Source: Pseudoalteromonas sp. S16_S37
Lineage (GTDB): Bacteria; Pseudomonadota; Gammaproteobacteria; Enterobacterales; Alteromonadaceae
Length of the DNA stretch: 64,000 nucleotides
Assembly: GCF_014694405.1 (NCBI RefSeq)
Contig: NZ_JAAUWV010000015.1
Coordinates: 1-64,000 of the forward strand
Direction: 5' to 3'
Part shown: positions 27,612-35,875 of the stretch, piece after piece
Numbering within the stretch: position 1 is the first letter of the stretch
How the letters are laid out: every line of letters starts with the position of its first letter
Notes under the pieces: generated by a model
The model's database searches: none
What the model was told of the DNA's origin: nothing
Seen by the model: only the letters and a program-made list of their open reading frames with translations
Translations under genes and position numbers: made by a program

Positions 27612-28967
27612 ATGTTTAACCGATTGAAAACCTTGTTAATCATCGTTGCTTTTGGCTTGCAGGGTGTTGCAAATGCGGCGCTTGAAATTGTCATTACTGA
27701 GGGTATAGATAGCGCTCGTCCAATCGCCATTGTGCCATTTAAATATAATGGTGTTGGCCAAGTGCCGTCGCAGTTAAGTGAAGTGATTGCCGCTGATTTG
27801 ATGCGCAGCGGTAAATTTAAACCACTTGATTTAGCAGAGATGCCGCAAATGCCCACCAACGATGAAGATGTTGATTACAATGCGTGGGTAAATAAAGGCG
27901 TTGAGGCAATTGTGGTTGGCTCTATCGAACAACAGCCTGGTGGTCGCTATTTAGTAAAATATGAGTTGATTGATGTGATCCGTGCGCAAATAACGGGTGG
28001 TGAAACCCGTATGATGAGCAATGGTCAACTTATGAAAAGTCAGGACCATATTAAAGAAGCAAGACAAAGCATTATTACCAGTGATGGTTTTAGACGCTAT
28101 GCACATCAAATCAGTGACGTAGTGTATGAAGCACTGACTGGTGAGCGCGGTGCCTTTCGCACCAAGATTGCCTATGTGATTGTGCGTGACGGCGAAGAAA
28201 AACCGTACCAATTAGTTGTTGCTGACTATGATGGTTACAACGAGCAAGTGTTACTGCGCTCAAAAGAACCTTTGATGTCGCCAGCTTGGTCACCTGATGG
28301 CAATAAGCTTGCCTATGTGACTTTTGAAAACCGCCAATCACAGATCATTCTTCAAGATTTATACACAGGTAAGCGAGAAATATTAACTAGCTTTCCGGGA
28401 ATTAATGGTGCGCCACAATTTTCGCCAGATGGTAAACAGCTATTAATAGTACTTTCAAAGGATGCTGGTGGTGCAACGGAAGTCTACTTGTTGGACCTTA
28501 AAACCAAACAAACAAAGCGTTTAACCAAGCACCGTAGCATAGATACTGAGCCATCATGGCACCCAAATGGGAAAGAAATTGTCTATACGTCTGAAAGGGG
28601 TGGTAATGCCCAGATATATAAGTTAAATTTAGAAACAGGCAGGTCGAAACGTATAACTTTTGACGGTGATATGAATCTGGCAGGGTCAGTTACACCAGAT
28701 GGGCAACAGCTGGTTATGGTAAATAGAACGCTAGGTAAGTATCACATCGCTAAAAAAGAATTAGGATCAGGGCTGTTTCAAGTACTGACGAGAACACGTT
28801 TAGACGAATCTCCCAGTATTGCGCCAAATGGCTCTATGATTATTTATAGTACGCTACACAATAATAAGCAGGTTTTGGCTTTAGTGTCTATGGATGGTCG
28901 ATTTAAAGCGCGGCTTCCCGTTTCGGATGGGCAAGTGAAGGCTCCGGCCTGGTCGCCATTTTTATAA
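27612..28967 (+). CDS. tolB: Tol-Pal system periplasmic protein TolB
   Basis: Periplasmic protein that binds Pal and is displaced by TolA. 451 aa. Signal peptide to about residue 23 (GLQGVANA), an N-terminal alpha/beta domain, then a six-bladed beta-propeller with repeated WSPDG / FSPDGKQL / WHPNGKEI / VTPDGQQL motifs. Confidence 0.97.
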   Translation: MFNRLKTLLIIVAFGLQGVANAALEIVITEGIDSARPIAIVPFKYNGVGQVPSQLSEVIAADLMRSGKFKPLDLAEMPQMPTNDEDVDYNAWVNKGVEAIVVGSIEQQPGGRYLVKYELIDVIRAQITGGETRMMSNGQLMKSQDHIKEARQSIITSDGFRRYAHQISDVVYEALTGERGAFRTKIAYVIVRDGEEKPYQLVVADYDGYNEQVLLRSKEPLMSPAWSPDGNKLAYVTFENRQSQIILQDLYTGKREILTSFPGINGAPQFSPDGKQLLIVLSKDAGGATEVYLLDLKTKQTKRLTKHRSIDTEPSWHPNGKEIVYTSERGGNAQIYKLNLETGRSKRITFDGDMNLAGSVTPDGQQLVMVNRTLGKYHIAKKELGSGLFQVLTRTRLDESPSIAPNGSMIIYSTLHNNKQVLALVSMDGRFKARLPVSDGQVKAPAWSPFL

Positions 28968-29008
28968 CAACTTTGCTGGTTTGAATTTTACAAATAGGAA
29001 TATACTCG

Positions 29009-29545
29009 ATGCAACTTAACAAAACTTTAAAAGCGCTATTGGTGGCTCTACCAGTAATGACGCTAGCGGCATGTAGCTCTTCTTCAAGTGTTGACGAAGG
29101 TGCAGCAAATGAAAGCAATCAAGCTGCTAATAACGATGCAAACAATCAAGTAGACGTTAACACTATTTCTCGTGAAAAATCAGCAGAAGAAAAGTTGCGC
29201 GAAAAATACGAAGCATTGCGTCAAGAGCAGGTCGTGTACTTTGACTTTGATAAATCAACGATTCAAAGCCAATATGCTGAGCTACTGCAAGCACACGCTG
29301 ACTTCTTAGTTAAAAACCCAAGTGTTAAAGTACTAATTGAGGGCCATGCTGATGAGCGTGGTACGCCTGAGTACAACATCGCACTAGGTGAGAGCCGTGG
29401 TAAGGCTGTATCTAAGTACCTACAAAGCTTAGGTGTGTCGCAAAGCCAGATTTCTGTTGTGAGCTATGGTGAAGAAAAACCAATGGTAAAATCACGCACA
29501 GAAGAAGCCTTTGCTAAAAACCGTCGCGCGGTGCTTGTATACTAA
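29009..29545 (+). CDS. pal: Peptidoglycan-associated lipoprotein Pal
   Basis: Outer-membrane lipoprotein that binds peptidoglycan and TolB. 178 aa with lipobox LAAC, a Ser/Asn-rich linker, and an OmpA-like domain. Peptidoglycan-binding residues lie in VYFDFDKSTIQ, EGHADERGTPEYNIALGESR and NRRAVLVY. Confidence 0.97.
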   Translation: MQLNKTLKALLVALPVMTLAACSSSSSVDEGAANESNQAANNDANNQVDVNTISREKSAEEKLREKYEALRQEQVVYFDFDKSTIQSQYAELLQAHADFLVKNPSVKVLIEGHADERGTPEYNIALGESRGKAVSKYLQSLGVSQSQISVVSYGEEKPMVKSRTEEAFAKNRRAVLVY

Positions 29546-29562
29546 TTTAGTAAAGAGAGATT

Positions 29563-30321
29563 ATGAAGCCGAATACTATTTTGGCAGCTCTAATGTTACT
29601 AAGCGGGAGCACCCAAGTCTGGGCTGCTCCCGCTCCTGTTTCTGAGGCTGCAAATAACCCAAGTCCAGGTTCTATTGAGCAACGTATTGAGCAACTAGAA
29701 CGTATGATGAAAACTCGCAATCTATTGCAAATTGAGCTTCAACAGCAGCTTAATTTGCTTCAAGATGAAGTGAGTCAAGTGCGTGGTGTTACAGAAGAGC
29801 AAAGTTATAAGCTTGAAAAAGTGTTACAACGCCAGCGAGAGTTGTATCAAGAGATTGAAAATCGAGTTTCAAAAGTATACGAACAGAGCAATACAGCGCC
29901 TGCGGCAGTTAGCCCTGTTGATGCGTCGCAAGCACTAAGCAACGACTTATCAGAGAATGAAGCCTACGACCGTGCTGTCGCCCTGATCATGCAAGACAAA
30001 CGCTATGATGCAGCGATCCCTGAGTTTCAGAGCTTTTTAACAACATTTCCTAATTCGGTGTACATTCCTAATGCGCATTATTGGTTAGGGCAGTTATTGT
30101 CTATCAAAAATGACGATAACAATGCATTAGTGCATTTTAAAAAGGTCGTTGAGCAGTTTCCTGATTCTAATAAGCGCCCAGATGCAATGTTAAAGTTAGG
30201 CGCTTTGTATGAAAAGCTGGAAAAAACGGATCTTGCTAAGCAAATTTTAAATACTTTGATATCTGAATACCCAAGTACGACTGCTGCAAAATTAGCCACA
30301 GAACGTCTTGCAAAGATATAA
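29563..30321 (+). CDS. cpoB: Cell division coordinator CpoB (YbgF)
   Basis: Periplasmic protein linking Tol action to PBP1B at division. 252 aa: signal peptide (to about residue 22), a trimerising coiled coil (about 40-105; IEQRIEQLERMMKTR), then TPR repeats (AYDRAVALIMQDKRYDAAIPEF, PNAHYWLGQLLSIKND, PDAMLKLGALYEKL). Last gene of the tol-pal operon; the tRNA-Lys cluster follows. Confidence 0.95.
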   Translation: MKPNTILAALMLLSGSTQVWAAPAPVSEAANNPSPGSIEQRIEQLERMMKTRNLLQIELQQQLNLLQDEVSQVRGVTEEQSYKLEKVLQRQRELYQEIENRVSKVYEQSNTAPAAVSPVDASQALSNDLSENEAYDRAVALIMQDKRYDAAIPEFQSFLTTFPNSVYIPNAHYWLGQLLSIKNDDNNALVHFKKVVEQFPDSNKRPDAMLKLGALYEKLEKTDLAKQILNTLISEYPSTTAAKLATERLAKI

Positions 30322-30397
30322 ATGGCATGATTTTTTACCACAATGGTTTAAAATTAGGCGTTTAGACACAAAAACTGAAAAAAACTACGTATTTCAG

Positions 30398-30426
30398 TTG
30401 CACTCATTTTTTAAATAAGTATTATA
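30398..30426 (+). promoter_or_regulatory. Promoter of the tRNA-Lys cluster
   Basis: TTGCAC (30398-30403) and TATTAT (30420-30425) with 16-bp spacing. They are followed by a GC-rich discriminator (GCGCCCGC), as expected for a stringently controlled stable-RNA promoter. Confidence 0.6.
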
Positions 30427-30473
30427 AGCGCCCGCAGCAGGCGATTGGTTCAAATCAAAATGCTGCACTAAGT

Positions 30474-30549
30474 GGGTCATTAGCTCAGTTGGTAGAGCAG
30501 TGGACTTTTAATCCATTGGTCGATGGTTCAAGTCCATCATGACCCACCA
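30474..30549 (+). tRNA. tRNA-Lys(UUU), copy 1
   Basis: 76 bases including encoded CCA. Complete cloverleaf: acceptor GGGTCAT/ATGACCC, D-arm GCTC/GAGC, anticodon loop CTTTTAA (anticodon TTT), T-arm GATGG/CCATC with TTCAAGT. Confidence 0.98.
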
Positions 30550-30574
30550 CTTAATTTGTAAATGTTATCCTAGC

Positions 30575-30650
30575 GGGTCATTAGCTCAGTTGGTAGAGCA
30601 GTGGACTTTTAATCCATTGGTCGATGGTTCAAGTCCATCATGACCCACCA
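30575..30650 (+). tRNA. tRNA-Lys(UUU), copy 2
   Basis: Identical to copy 1. Its leader contains TTTGTAAA (30555-30562) and its trailer TTTACAAA (30651-30658), which are complementary. Confidence 0.98.
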
Positions 30651-30670
30651 TTTACAAACTTGCATTGAGC

Positions 30671-30746
30671 GGGTCATTAGCTCAGTTGGTAGAGCAGTGG
30701 ACTTTTAATCCATTGGTCGATGGTTCAAGTCCATCATGACCCACCA
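30671..30746 (+). tRNA. tRNA-Lys(UUU), copy 3
   Basis: Identical to copy 1. Leader TTGCATTG (30660-30667) pairs with trailer CAATGCAA (30748-30755). Confidence 0.98.
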
Positions 30747-30774
30747 GCAATGCAAAATACAGGATAACGTGAGC

Positions 30775-30850
30775 GGGTCATTAGCTCAGTTGGTAGAGCA
30801 GTGGACTTTTAATCCATTGGTCGATGGTTCAAGTCCATCATGACCCACCA
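30775..30850 (+). tRNA. tRNA-Lys(UUU), copy 4
   Basis: Identical to copy 1, including CCA. Confidence 0.98.
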
Positions 30851-30877
30851 TTTACAAATCTGTTTTGAATATCGAGC

Positions 30878-30902
30878 GGGTCATTAGCTCAGTTGGGTGA
30901 GC
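30878..30902 (+). pseudogene. Truncated tRNA-Lys remnant (5' third only)
   Basis: GGGTCATTAGCTCAGTTGG then GTGAGC: the acceptor 5' strand and D-arm of tRNA-Lys with two changed bases in the D-loop, then divergence. No anticodon, T-arm or 3' acceptor follows, so it cannot make a tRNA. Confidence 0.85.
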
Positions 30903-31015
30903 AACAACCGAAACGTAGTTTCGCAGTGTTGAGAACGCGAGTCAGGACGACGACAGGTAACCTGGTTACCGGCCCAAAGCTTCAGGATGAATTAGTGGCA
31001 CGAAAACTCGTGAGC
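30903..31015 (+). repeat. Structured insert between tRNA-Lys remnant and copy 6
   Basis: About 113 bases unlike any other spacer of the cluster. It holds three small perfect hairpins: CGAAAC-GTA-GTTTCG (30909-30923), GGTAACC-T-GGTTACC (30956-30970) and CACGA-AAAC-TCGTG (30999-31012). The 8-bp complementary flanks GTTTTGAA (30862-30869) and TTCAAAAC (31092-31099) suggest that remnant, insert and copy 6 together replaced one original tRNA unit. Confidence 0.6.
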
Positions 31016-31091
31016 GGGTCATTAGCTCAGTTGGTAGAGCAGTGGACTTTTAATCCATTGGTCGATGGTTCAAGTCCATCATGACCCACCA
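31016..31091 (+). tRNA. tRNA-Lys(UUU), intact copy after the insert
   Basis: Identical to copy 1, 76 bases with CCA. Confidence 0.98.
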
Positions 31092-31118
31092 TTCAAAACA
31101 CCCCTATTGATATAGAGC

Positions 31119-31194
31119 GGGTCATTAGCTCAGTTGGTAGAGCAGTGGACTTTTAATCCATTGGTCGATGGTTCAAGTCCATCATGACCCACCA
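31119..31194 (+). tRNA. tRNA-Lys(UUU)
   Basis: Identical to copy 1. Leader ATTGATAT (31106-31113) pairs with trailer ATATCAAT (31203-31210). Confidence 0.98.
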
Positions 31195-31219
31195 TTCCCC
31201 TAATATCAATAATCCGAGC

Positions 31220-31295
31220 GGGTCATTAGCTCAGTTGGTAGAGCAGTGGACTTTTAATCCATTGGTCGATGGTTCAAGTCCATCATGACCCACCA
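31220..31295 (+). tRNA. tRNA-Lys(UUU), last copy
   Basis: Identical to copy 1; the last of seven intact copies. No strong terminator is seen between it and nadA. Confidence 0.98.
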
Positions 31296-31429
31296 TTTCT
31301 CAAGTAGTTTCTTTTATCTTTCACTTTAATTTCTTCAACGTGTCATTTAATCAGTCTTTGACTAGGATTATTGCGCTCATTTACGTATAATTCGCCCTAA
31401 TTATGCAATGTGACTACAGTGGTCGAGAA

Positions 31430-32470
31430 ATGAGTTTAGCTGAACAAATCATGCCAGAGGATTATATTTTTCCTCCTAAGCCTGCGCCTTTATCGGATGA
31501 TGAAAAATCACAGTACAAAGCGCGTATCAAATCATTGTTAAAAGAGAAAAACGCGGTATTAGTCGCGCACTACTACACAGATCCTGAAATTCAAGCCTTG
31601 GCTGAAGATACGGGTGGGTGTGTTGCTGATTCTCTAGAAATGGCACGTTTTGGTGCTAAGCATGATGCAGATGTTATCGTGGTTGCTGGCGTACGTTTTA
31701 TGGGGGAGACGGCAAAAATTCTTACTCCTAACAAAACTGTGGTTATGCCAACGTTAGCGGCAACATGTTCACTGGATGTTGGTTGCCCAATTGACGAGTT
31801 TTCCGCATTTTGTGATCAACACCCAGATAGAAAAGTAGTGGTGTATGCCAATACGTCGACTGCGGTAAAAGCGCGTGCGGATTGGATAGTCACCTCATCA
31901 TGTGCACTAGAGATAGTTGAGCATCTTGATGAGCAAGGCGATAAGATCATTTGGGGTCCAGACAAGCATCTAGGCGCTTACATCCAAAAGAAAACAGGTG
32001 CGGATATGATCATGTGGAACGGCGCTTGTATCGTTCATGATGAATTTAAAACCAAAGCATTGAAAGATATGAAGGCGCTTCATCCGGATGCTGCCGTTTT
32101 AGTACACCCAGAGTCACCTGCGGAAATAGTTGATTTGGCTGATGCGGTTGGCTCAACTAGCCAACTAATAAAAGCGGCACAAACGATGGATAACAAAAAG
32201 TTCATTGTTGCAACGGACAGAGGCATTTTTTATAAGATGCAACAGTTGTGTCCTGAGAAAGAGTTTTTTGAGGCTCCAACAGCAGGTGAAGGCGCTACCT
32301 GTAAAAGTTGTGCTCATTGCCCGTGGATGGCAATGAATGGCTTAAAAGCGATTGAAGAGGCACTGCTTGACCCCCAAGGTAAAGAAGTGTTTGTTGATAT
32401 GGATTTACGTGAAGGAGCATTGCGCTCGTTAAATCGTATGCTGGATTTTTCGGCAAGTCTGCAAAAGTAA
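31430..32470 (+). CDS. nadA: Quinolinate synthase
   Basis: Condenses iminoaspartate with DHAP to quinolinate in NAD synthesis; a 4Fe-4S enzyme. From ATG 31430 it is 346 aa, near the E. coli length. An ATG at 31403 would add nine residues without a ribosome site. Motifs: [11 protein letters not shown] near residue 45, the three cluster cysteines in [23 protein letters not shown] and [17 protein letters not shown]. Placement after tol-pal and tRNA-Lys is the usual gammaproteobacterial order. Confidence 0.97.
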   Translation: MSLAEQIMPEDYIFPPKPAPLSDDEKSQYKARIKSLLKEKNAVLVAHYYTDPEIQALAEDTGGCVADSLEMARFGAKHDADVIVVAGVRFMGETAKILTPNKTVVMPTLAATCSLDVGCPIDEFSAFCDQHPDRKVVVYANTSTAVKARADWIVTSSCALEIVEHLDEQGDKIIWGPDKHLGAYIQKKTGADMIMWNGACIVHDEFKTKALKDMKALHPDAAVLVHPESPAEIVDLADAVGSTSQLIKAAQTMDNKKFIVATDRGIFYKMQQLCPEKEFFEAPTAGEGATCKSCAHCPWMAMNGLKAIEEALLDPQGKEVFVDMDLREGALRSLNRMLDFSASLQK

Positions 32471-32565
32471 TGCTCGATAGTTGAGCAACTGATTGATATA
32501 TCCGAAAAACTGCTTGCTAAAGTGAATTGCTTTTCATAGTATTAGCCCCGCACTTTAGGTGCAAC

Positions 32566-32655
32566 GGAGAGGTGGCTGAGTGGCTGAAGGCGCACGACTG
32601 GAACTCGTGTATAGGCTAACCCCTATCGAGGGTTCGAATCCCTCCCTCTCCGCCA
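32566..32655 (+). tRNA. tRNA-Ser(GGA)
   Basis: 90 bases with encoded CCA. Acceptor GGAGAGG/CCTCTCC, anticodon arm CACGA-CTGGAAC-TCGTG (anticodon GGA), a long variable arm as required for serine, T-loop TTCGAAT. Confidence 0.97.
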
Positions 32656-32679
32656 TGTTGCCTTATAAATTGGCAAAAC

Positions 32680-32708
32680 AAAAAAAGCGCTTATACGGCG
32701 CTTTTTTT
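32680..32708. terminator. Bidirectional terminator between tRNA-Ser and the TetR gene
   Basis: A-run + AGCGC ... GCGCT + T-run (AAAAAAAGCGC / GCGCTTTTTTT), usable on both strands. Confidence 0.85.
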
Positions 32709-32740
32709 GTGTCTAAAATTGAGTAAAAGCAACGATTTTG

Positions 32741-33322
32741 CTATTGCAAAACGTGTTCAAGTAGTTGTTTGCTAAGCCTTACAAGCGCTTGCTGATCGTT
32801 ACTGGTGCTGGCATAAGTTCTTAGACCATAAATGCCCATAACTAAAAACTGTGCTCTTTCTTTCGCACTTGGCGTAGAACCAATTTCTCCACAGTGATGA
32901 GCTTTGCTTAAGACATTTTGTAGTGCTTGTTCAAATGCGCATAGGTTATTGGAGAGAACTTGAGTCACCTCATCGTCTTGGCCGTCAATTTCTGACAGCG
33001 TGCGAGTAAGTAGGCATACTTTAGTCGCTTCATTACTGGCATATGGCTGCACAATATCCTGCAAAAATATTTCCAGCGCAGAACGAACGTTTTGGTGTTG
33101 TGCAAACAGTTGCTCGAACTGCTCGTTCTTATCCTTTTGATACTGCTCTACAGATGCTAACAGCAAGCCTTTTTTATTTTTGAATGCGCAATAAATCGAG
33201 CCTGGGTGCAAACCTGTGGCTTCCGTTAATTTTTGCATACTGGTTTTACTGTAGCCATATTGCATAAAAGTGCGCATAGCTTGGCGTAAAACATGTTCTT
33301 TATCGAATTCTGCGCTTCTCAT
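32741..33322 (-). CDS. TetR family transcriptional regulator
   Basis: 193 aa. The N-terminal HTH covers about residues 8-55: VLRQAMRTFMQYGYSKTSM, then LTEATGLHPGSIYCAFKNKKGLL. The C-terminal ligand-binding domain resembles the TetR_C of NemR/AcuR-like repressors. It is divergent from an Old Yellow Enzyme gene with 144 bp between, which holds three operator-like repeats. By analogy with NemR-NemA it probably represses itself and the reductase and responds to electrophiles; this is inference. Confidence 0.88.
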   Translation of the reverse strand: MRSAEFDKEHVLRQAMRTFMQYGYSKTSMQKLTEATGLHPGSIYCAFKNKKGLLLASVEQYQKDKNEQFEQLFAQHQNVRSALEIFLQDIVQPYASNEATKVCLLTRTLSEIDGQDDEVTQVLSNNLCAFEQALQNVLSKAHHCGEIGSTPSAKERAQFLVMGIYGLRTYASTSNDQQALVRLSKQLLEHVLQ

Positions 33323-33363
33323 ATAGGGAGTTATCTAGATTAGTTGAAAAAATTTTACCCTAA

Positions 33364-33433
33364 TTTGATTGTTTATTCAAAAATAGTTCTTGAACGTTTA
33401 TTCAAGTATGTGTATCTTGAACGTACATTCAAA
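33364..33433. promoter_or_regulatory. Three operator-like inverted repeats between tetR and the reductase
   Basis: Two strong copies of the palindrome CTTGAA-N6-TTCAA(G/A) at 33389-33406 and 33416-33433, and a weaker one (TTTGAT-N6-TTCAAA) at 33364-33381. Start-to-start spacing is 25 and 27 bp. They fit dimeric TetR binding on a shared promoter region. Confidence 0.65.
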
Positions 33434-33466
33434 ATTAACAGAATAAAATTATCTTAGCGAGGAATT

Positions 33467-34510
33467 ATGACTTCAACATTGTTCGAGCAATTTAAACTCA
33501 ACGATACACTTACTTTAAATAACCGCATTTTAATGGCTCCTCTGACGCGTTGTATGGCAGACGATAACTTAGTCCCAACAGAAGCGATGGCAGCTTACTA
33601 CGCACGCAGAGCCGATTCGGGTTTGATCATCAGTGAAGCAACCATTATTCGTCCAGATGCTCAGGGTTATCCAAATACACCAGGGTTATTTACTCAAGTG
33701 CAGATCGAAGGTTGGAAGCATGTTACTCGCGCAGTGCATAATGCTGGAGGTAAGATTTTCGCGCAGTTATGGCACGTGGGCCGCGTAGCGCATCCACATT
33801 TTTTTGGCGAAGGGGATGTGTTAGCACCATCGGCAATCGGTGTTGAAGGTACGGTGCCAAGAATGCGTGACTTAAGCTACCAAACGCCTAAAGCAGCAAC
33901 GATATCTGAAATAAAGCAGTTAGTAGCCGATTATGCACAGGCAGCAAAAAATGCCATGGAAGCTGGCTTTGATGGGGTTGAGATCCACGGTGCAAATGGT
34001 TACTTAATTGACCAATTTTTACATTACTCTTCTAATCAACGTACGGACGAGTATGGCGAAACTCCTGAAAACATGTCGCGCTTTGCGCTTGAAGTTGTTG
34101 AAGCGGTTTCAGATGCCGTTGGTGCACAAAGGGTAGGCTTGCGTTTATCGCCTGGCGCATACTTTAACATGGAGCCCGACCACAGAGATAAAGCGGTGTT
34201 TGATTACTTACTTGCTAAGTTGAATTTGCGCGAACTGGCGTTTGTCCATGTGGGTATTTTTGACGATAACATGCAATTTGAGCACTTAGGTGGACGTGTA
34301 TCAGATTATATGCGTGCGCGTTACAATGGTACTTTGGTTGGCGTTGGTGGCTTTACGCCGAAAACGGCATCACAAGCGCTAGACGATAAGCGATTTGACT
34401 TAGTTGCGATTGGCAGACCTTTTATCGCTAATCCAGACTATGTGAGTAAGGTTAAAAACCAGCAGCCGTTAACTGCATATAGTGAAGAGATGCTGGCCCA
34501 GCTAGTATAG
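33467..34510 (+). CDS. Alkene reductase / Old Yellow Enzyme (NemA-like)
   Basis: 347 aa FMN flavoenzyme reducing activated C=C bonds of enones, maleimides or nitro compounds with NADPH. OYE signatures: NRILMAPLTRCMADD for FMN, QLWHVGRVAHPHFF, GFDGVEIHGANGYLIDQFLH with the His/Asn substrate pair, SNQRTDEYG, and GVGGFTPKTA...DLVAIGRPFIANPD. AGCGAGGAATT gives a strong ribosome site. Detoxification role inferred from the divergent TetR gene. Confidence 0.93.
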   Translation: MTSTLFEQFKLNDTLTLNNRILMAPLTRCMADDNLVPTEAMAAYYARRADSGLIISEATIIRPDAQGYPNTPGLFTQVQIEGWKHVTRAVHNAGGKIFAQLWHVGRVAHPHFFGEGDVLAPSAIGVEGTVPRMRDLSYQTPKAATISEIKQLVADYAQAAKNAMEAGFDGVEIHGANGYLIDQFLHYSSNQRTDEYGETPENMSRFALEVVEAVSDAVGAQRVGLRLSPGAYFNMEPDHRDKAVFDYLLAKLNLRELAFVHVGIFDDNMQFEHLGGRVSDYMRARYNGTLVGVGGFTPKTASQALDDKRFDLVAIGRPFIANPDYVSKVKNQQPLTAYSEEMLAQLV

Positions 34511-34517
34511 CTCACTG

Positions 34518-34572
34518 CACTGCGCTATTTTTGTAGCGCAGTGTTGCATCACAGTGGAGGCTCGTCCTCCAC
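34518..34572 (+). terminator. Two consecutive perfect hairpins downstream of the reductase
   Basis: CACTGCGCTA / TAGCGCAGTG (34518-34543, 10 bp, 6-nt loop) and GTGGAGG / CCTCCAC (34554-34572, 7 bp, 5-nt loop), eleven bases apart. Neither is followed by a T-run. Confidence 0.5.
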
Positions 34573-34745
34573 ATCTATTTCAAAGGCTTCACCCACTCAT
34601 TTACAATCTTCAGCAAGCTTAAAAATCCTGTCTATACTGATTAAATAATGTTGTTTCTAAAGCTAAATAACCTGGGCTTTGGTTAAAAACGCACAACTCA
34701 ATTTAAGTGTTGTTTTAACACTTTAGGTTTTTTCTAGGGCAGAAC

Positions 34746-35768
34746 ATGCAAGAAGAGCTACTTCACTCTGTTGTAAAACTCACGCGAACGCGAGATGTTG
34801 ACTCACTTGAATCAAGCTTACTATCCACAATTCATGAATTTATCGGATGTCAGGAAGTATCAATCTATAAATCTGTTTCATCAAAAGATGCGATGTATGT
34901 TGAATGTTGTTTAAGCTTAGAAGTGATAGATGGTAAACGTTATCGATGGACTCAATCGGAGAAGATAAAAAGCCCAAGCTCGGAATTATTATCTTGTTTA
35001 CACTCGGCATGTATTATCGCCATTCAAAGCAACGACGGTATAGAAAAGCGATGGATTCCAATTACACTCACTGATAAGCCCATCGGCGCTATTTCAATCG
35101 TTAGTAAAGGACTTGGCAGCTCCGAGCAAGTGCTGCTTAATGCATTTTGTTGTATCTACGAGAATTACCTGACCATTTTGCATGAAAATGAACGAGACAA
35201 GCTTACAGGGCTTTTAAATCGGCAAACGTTTGATAAAAAGCTAAAACAACTAATCGAAAAACAGGTTATTAAACATTACAAAGCGACTAAGTTAAATCAA
35301 GATCGAGAGCAACACAAAGAAACGATATCGTGGCTGGCTATGATGGATATTGATCATTTTAAACAAGTCAATGACAACTATGGTCATGTTTGTGGCGATG
35401 AGGTGTTGCTTATTTTATCTCAGCTGATGGATGGCTTTTTTAGAGCAACTGACTTGCTATTTCGCTTTGGCGGAGAAGAATTTGTTTTAGTGTTTGAACC
35501 TGCTACCCGTGAAGAAATCGAGTCGTTGTTAAATAAGTTTATGGAACTTGTTCGTAGTACAAAGTTTCCTTTTGTGAACAAATTAACCGTTAGTATCGGT
35601 GTAGCAAAGGTAGGACCTTATGATTTTCCTATCCATGTTTTAGAAAACGCCGACAAGGCGCTGTATTTCGCTAAAGAAAATGGCCGAGATCAGCTGTGCT
35701 TTTACGATCAAATGGCACCCTCAGATAAACCATTACGAGATGATGATGGTGGTATTGATCTGTTTTGA
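34746..35768 (+). CDS. Diguanylate cyclase (GGDEF) with N-terminal GAF-like domain
   Basis: Makes c-di-GMP from two GTP. 340 aa, no TM segments. Residues 1-145 form a GAF-like sensor domain. The cyclase domain starts at DKLTGLLNRQTF (151). Metal site MMDIDHFKQVND (around 199-210) and active site GGEEF at 242-246 are intact. RATD (233-236), five residues before GGEEF, is the canonical inhibitory I-site, so product inhibition is expected. The signal sensed is unknown. Confidence 0.95.
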   Translation: MQEELLHSVVKLTRTRDVDSLESSLLSTIHEFIGCQEVSIYKSVSSKDAMYVECCLSLEVIDGKRYRWTQSEKIKSPSSELLSCLHSACIIAIQSNDGIEKRWIPITLTDKPIGAISIVSKGLGSSEQVLLNAFCCIYENYLTILHENERDKLTGLLNRQTFDKKLKQLIEKQVIKHYKATKLNQDREQHKETISWLAMMDIDHFKQVNDNYGHVCGDEVLLILSQLMDGFFRATDLLFRFGGEEFVLVFEPATREEIESLLNKFMELVRSTKFPFVNKLTVSIGVAKVGPYDFPIHVLENADKALYFAKENGRDQLCFYDQMAPSDKPLRDDDGGIDLF

Positions 35769-35875
35769 ATCTATCTTATGATACGCAAATATTTTACACT
35801 GCCCACAGCATATAAAACTTAAAAATCAGCTAGATTCTCAGGTTATTCTGGTTGTTAATAGCTCGGGAAACCACC

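Noticed and set aside
30893-31084. 63-aa frame running through the tRNA remnant and intact tRNA (ends LAQLVEQWTFNPLVDGSSPS)
   Set aside because: This ending is the well-known false translation of a tRNA gene; there is no ribosome site and the frame is explained by the tRNA and insert.
30474-31295. CRISPR-like repeat-spacer array
   Set aside because: The 76-base repeats are complete tRNA-Lys genes with CCA ends; no cas genes.
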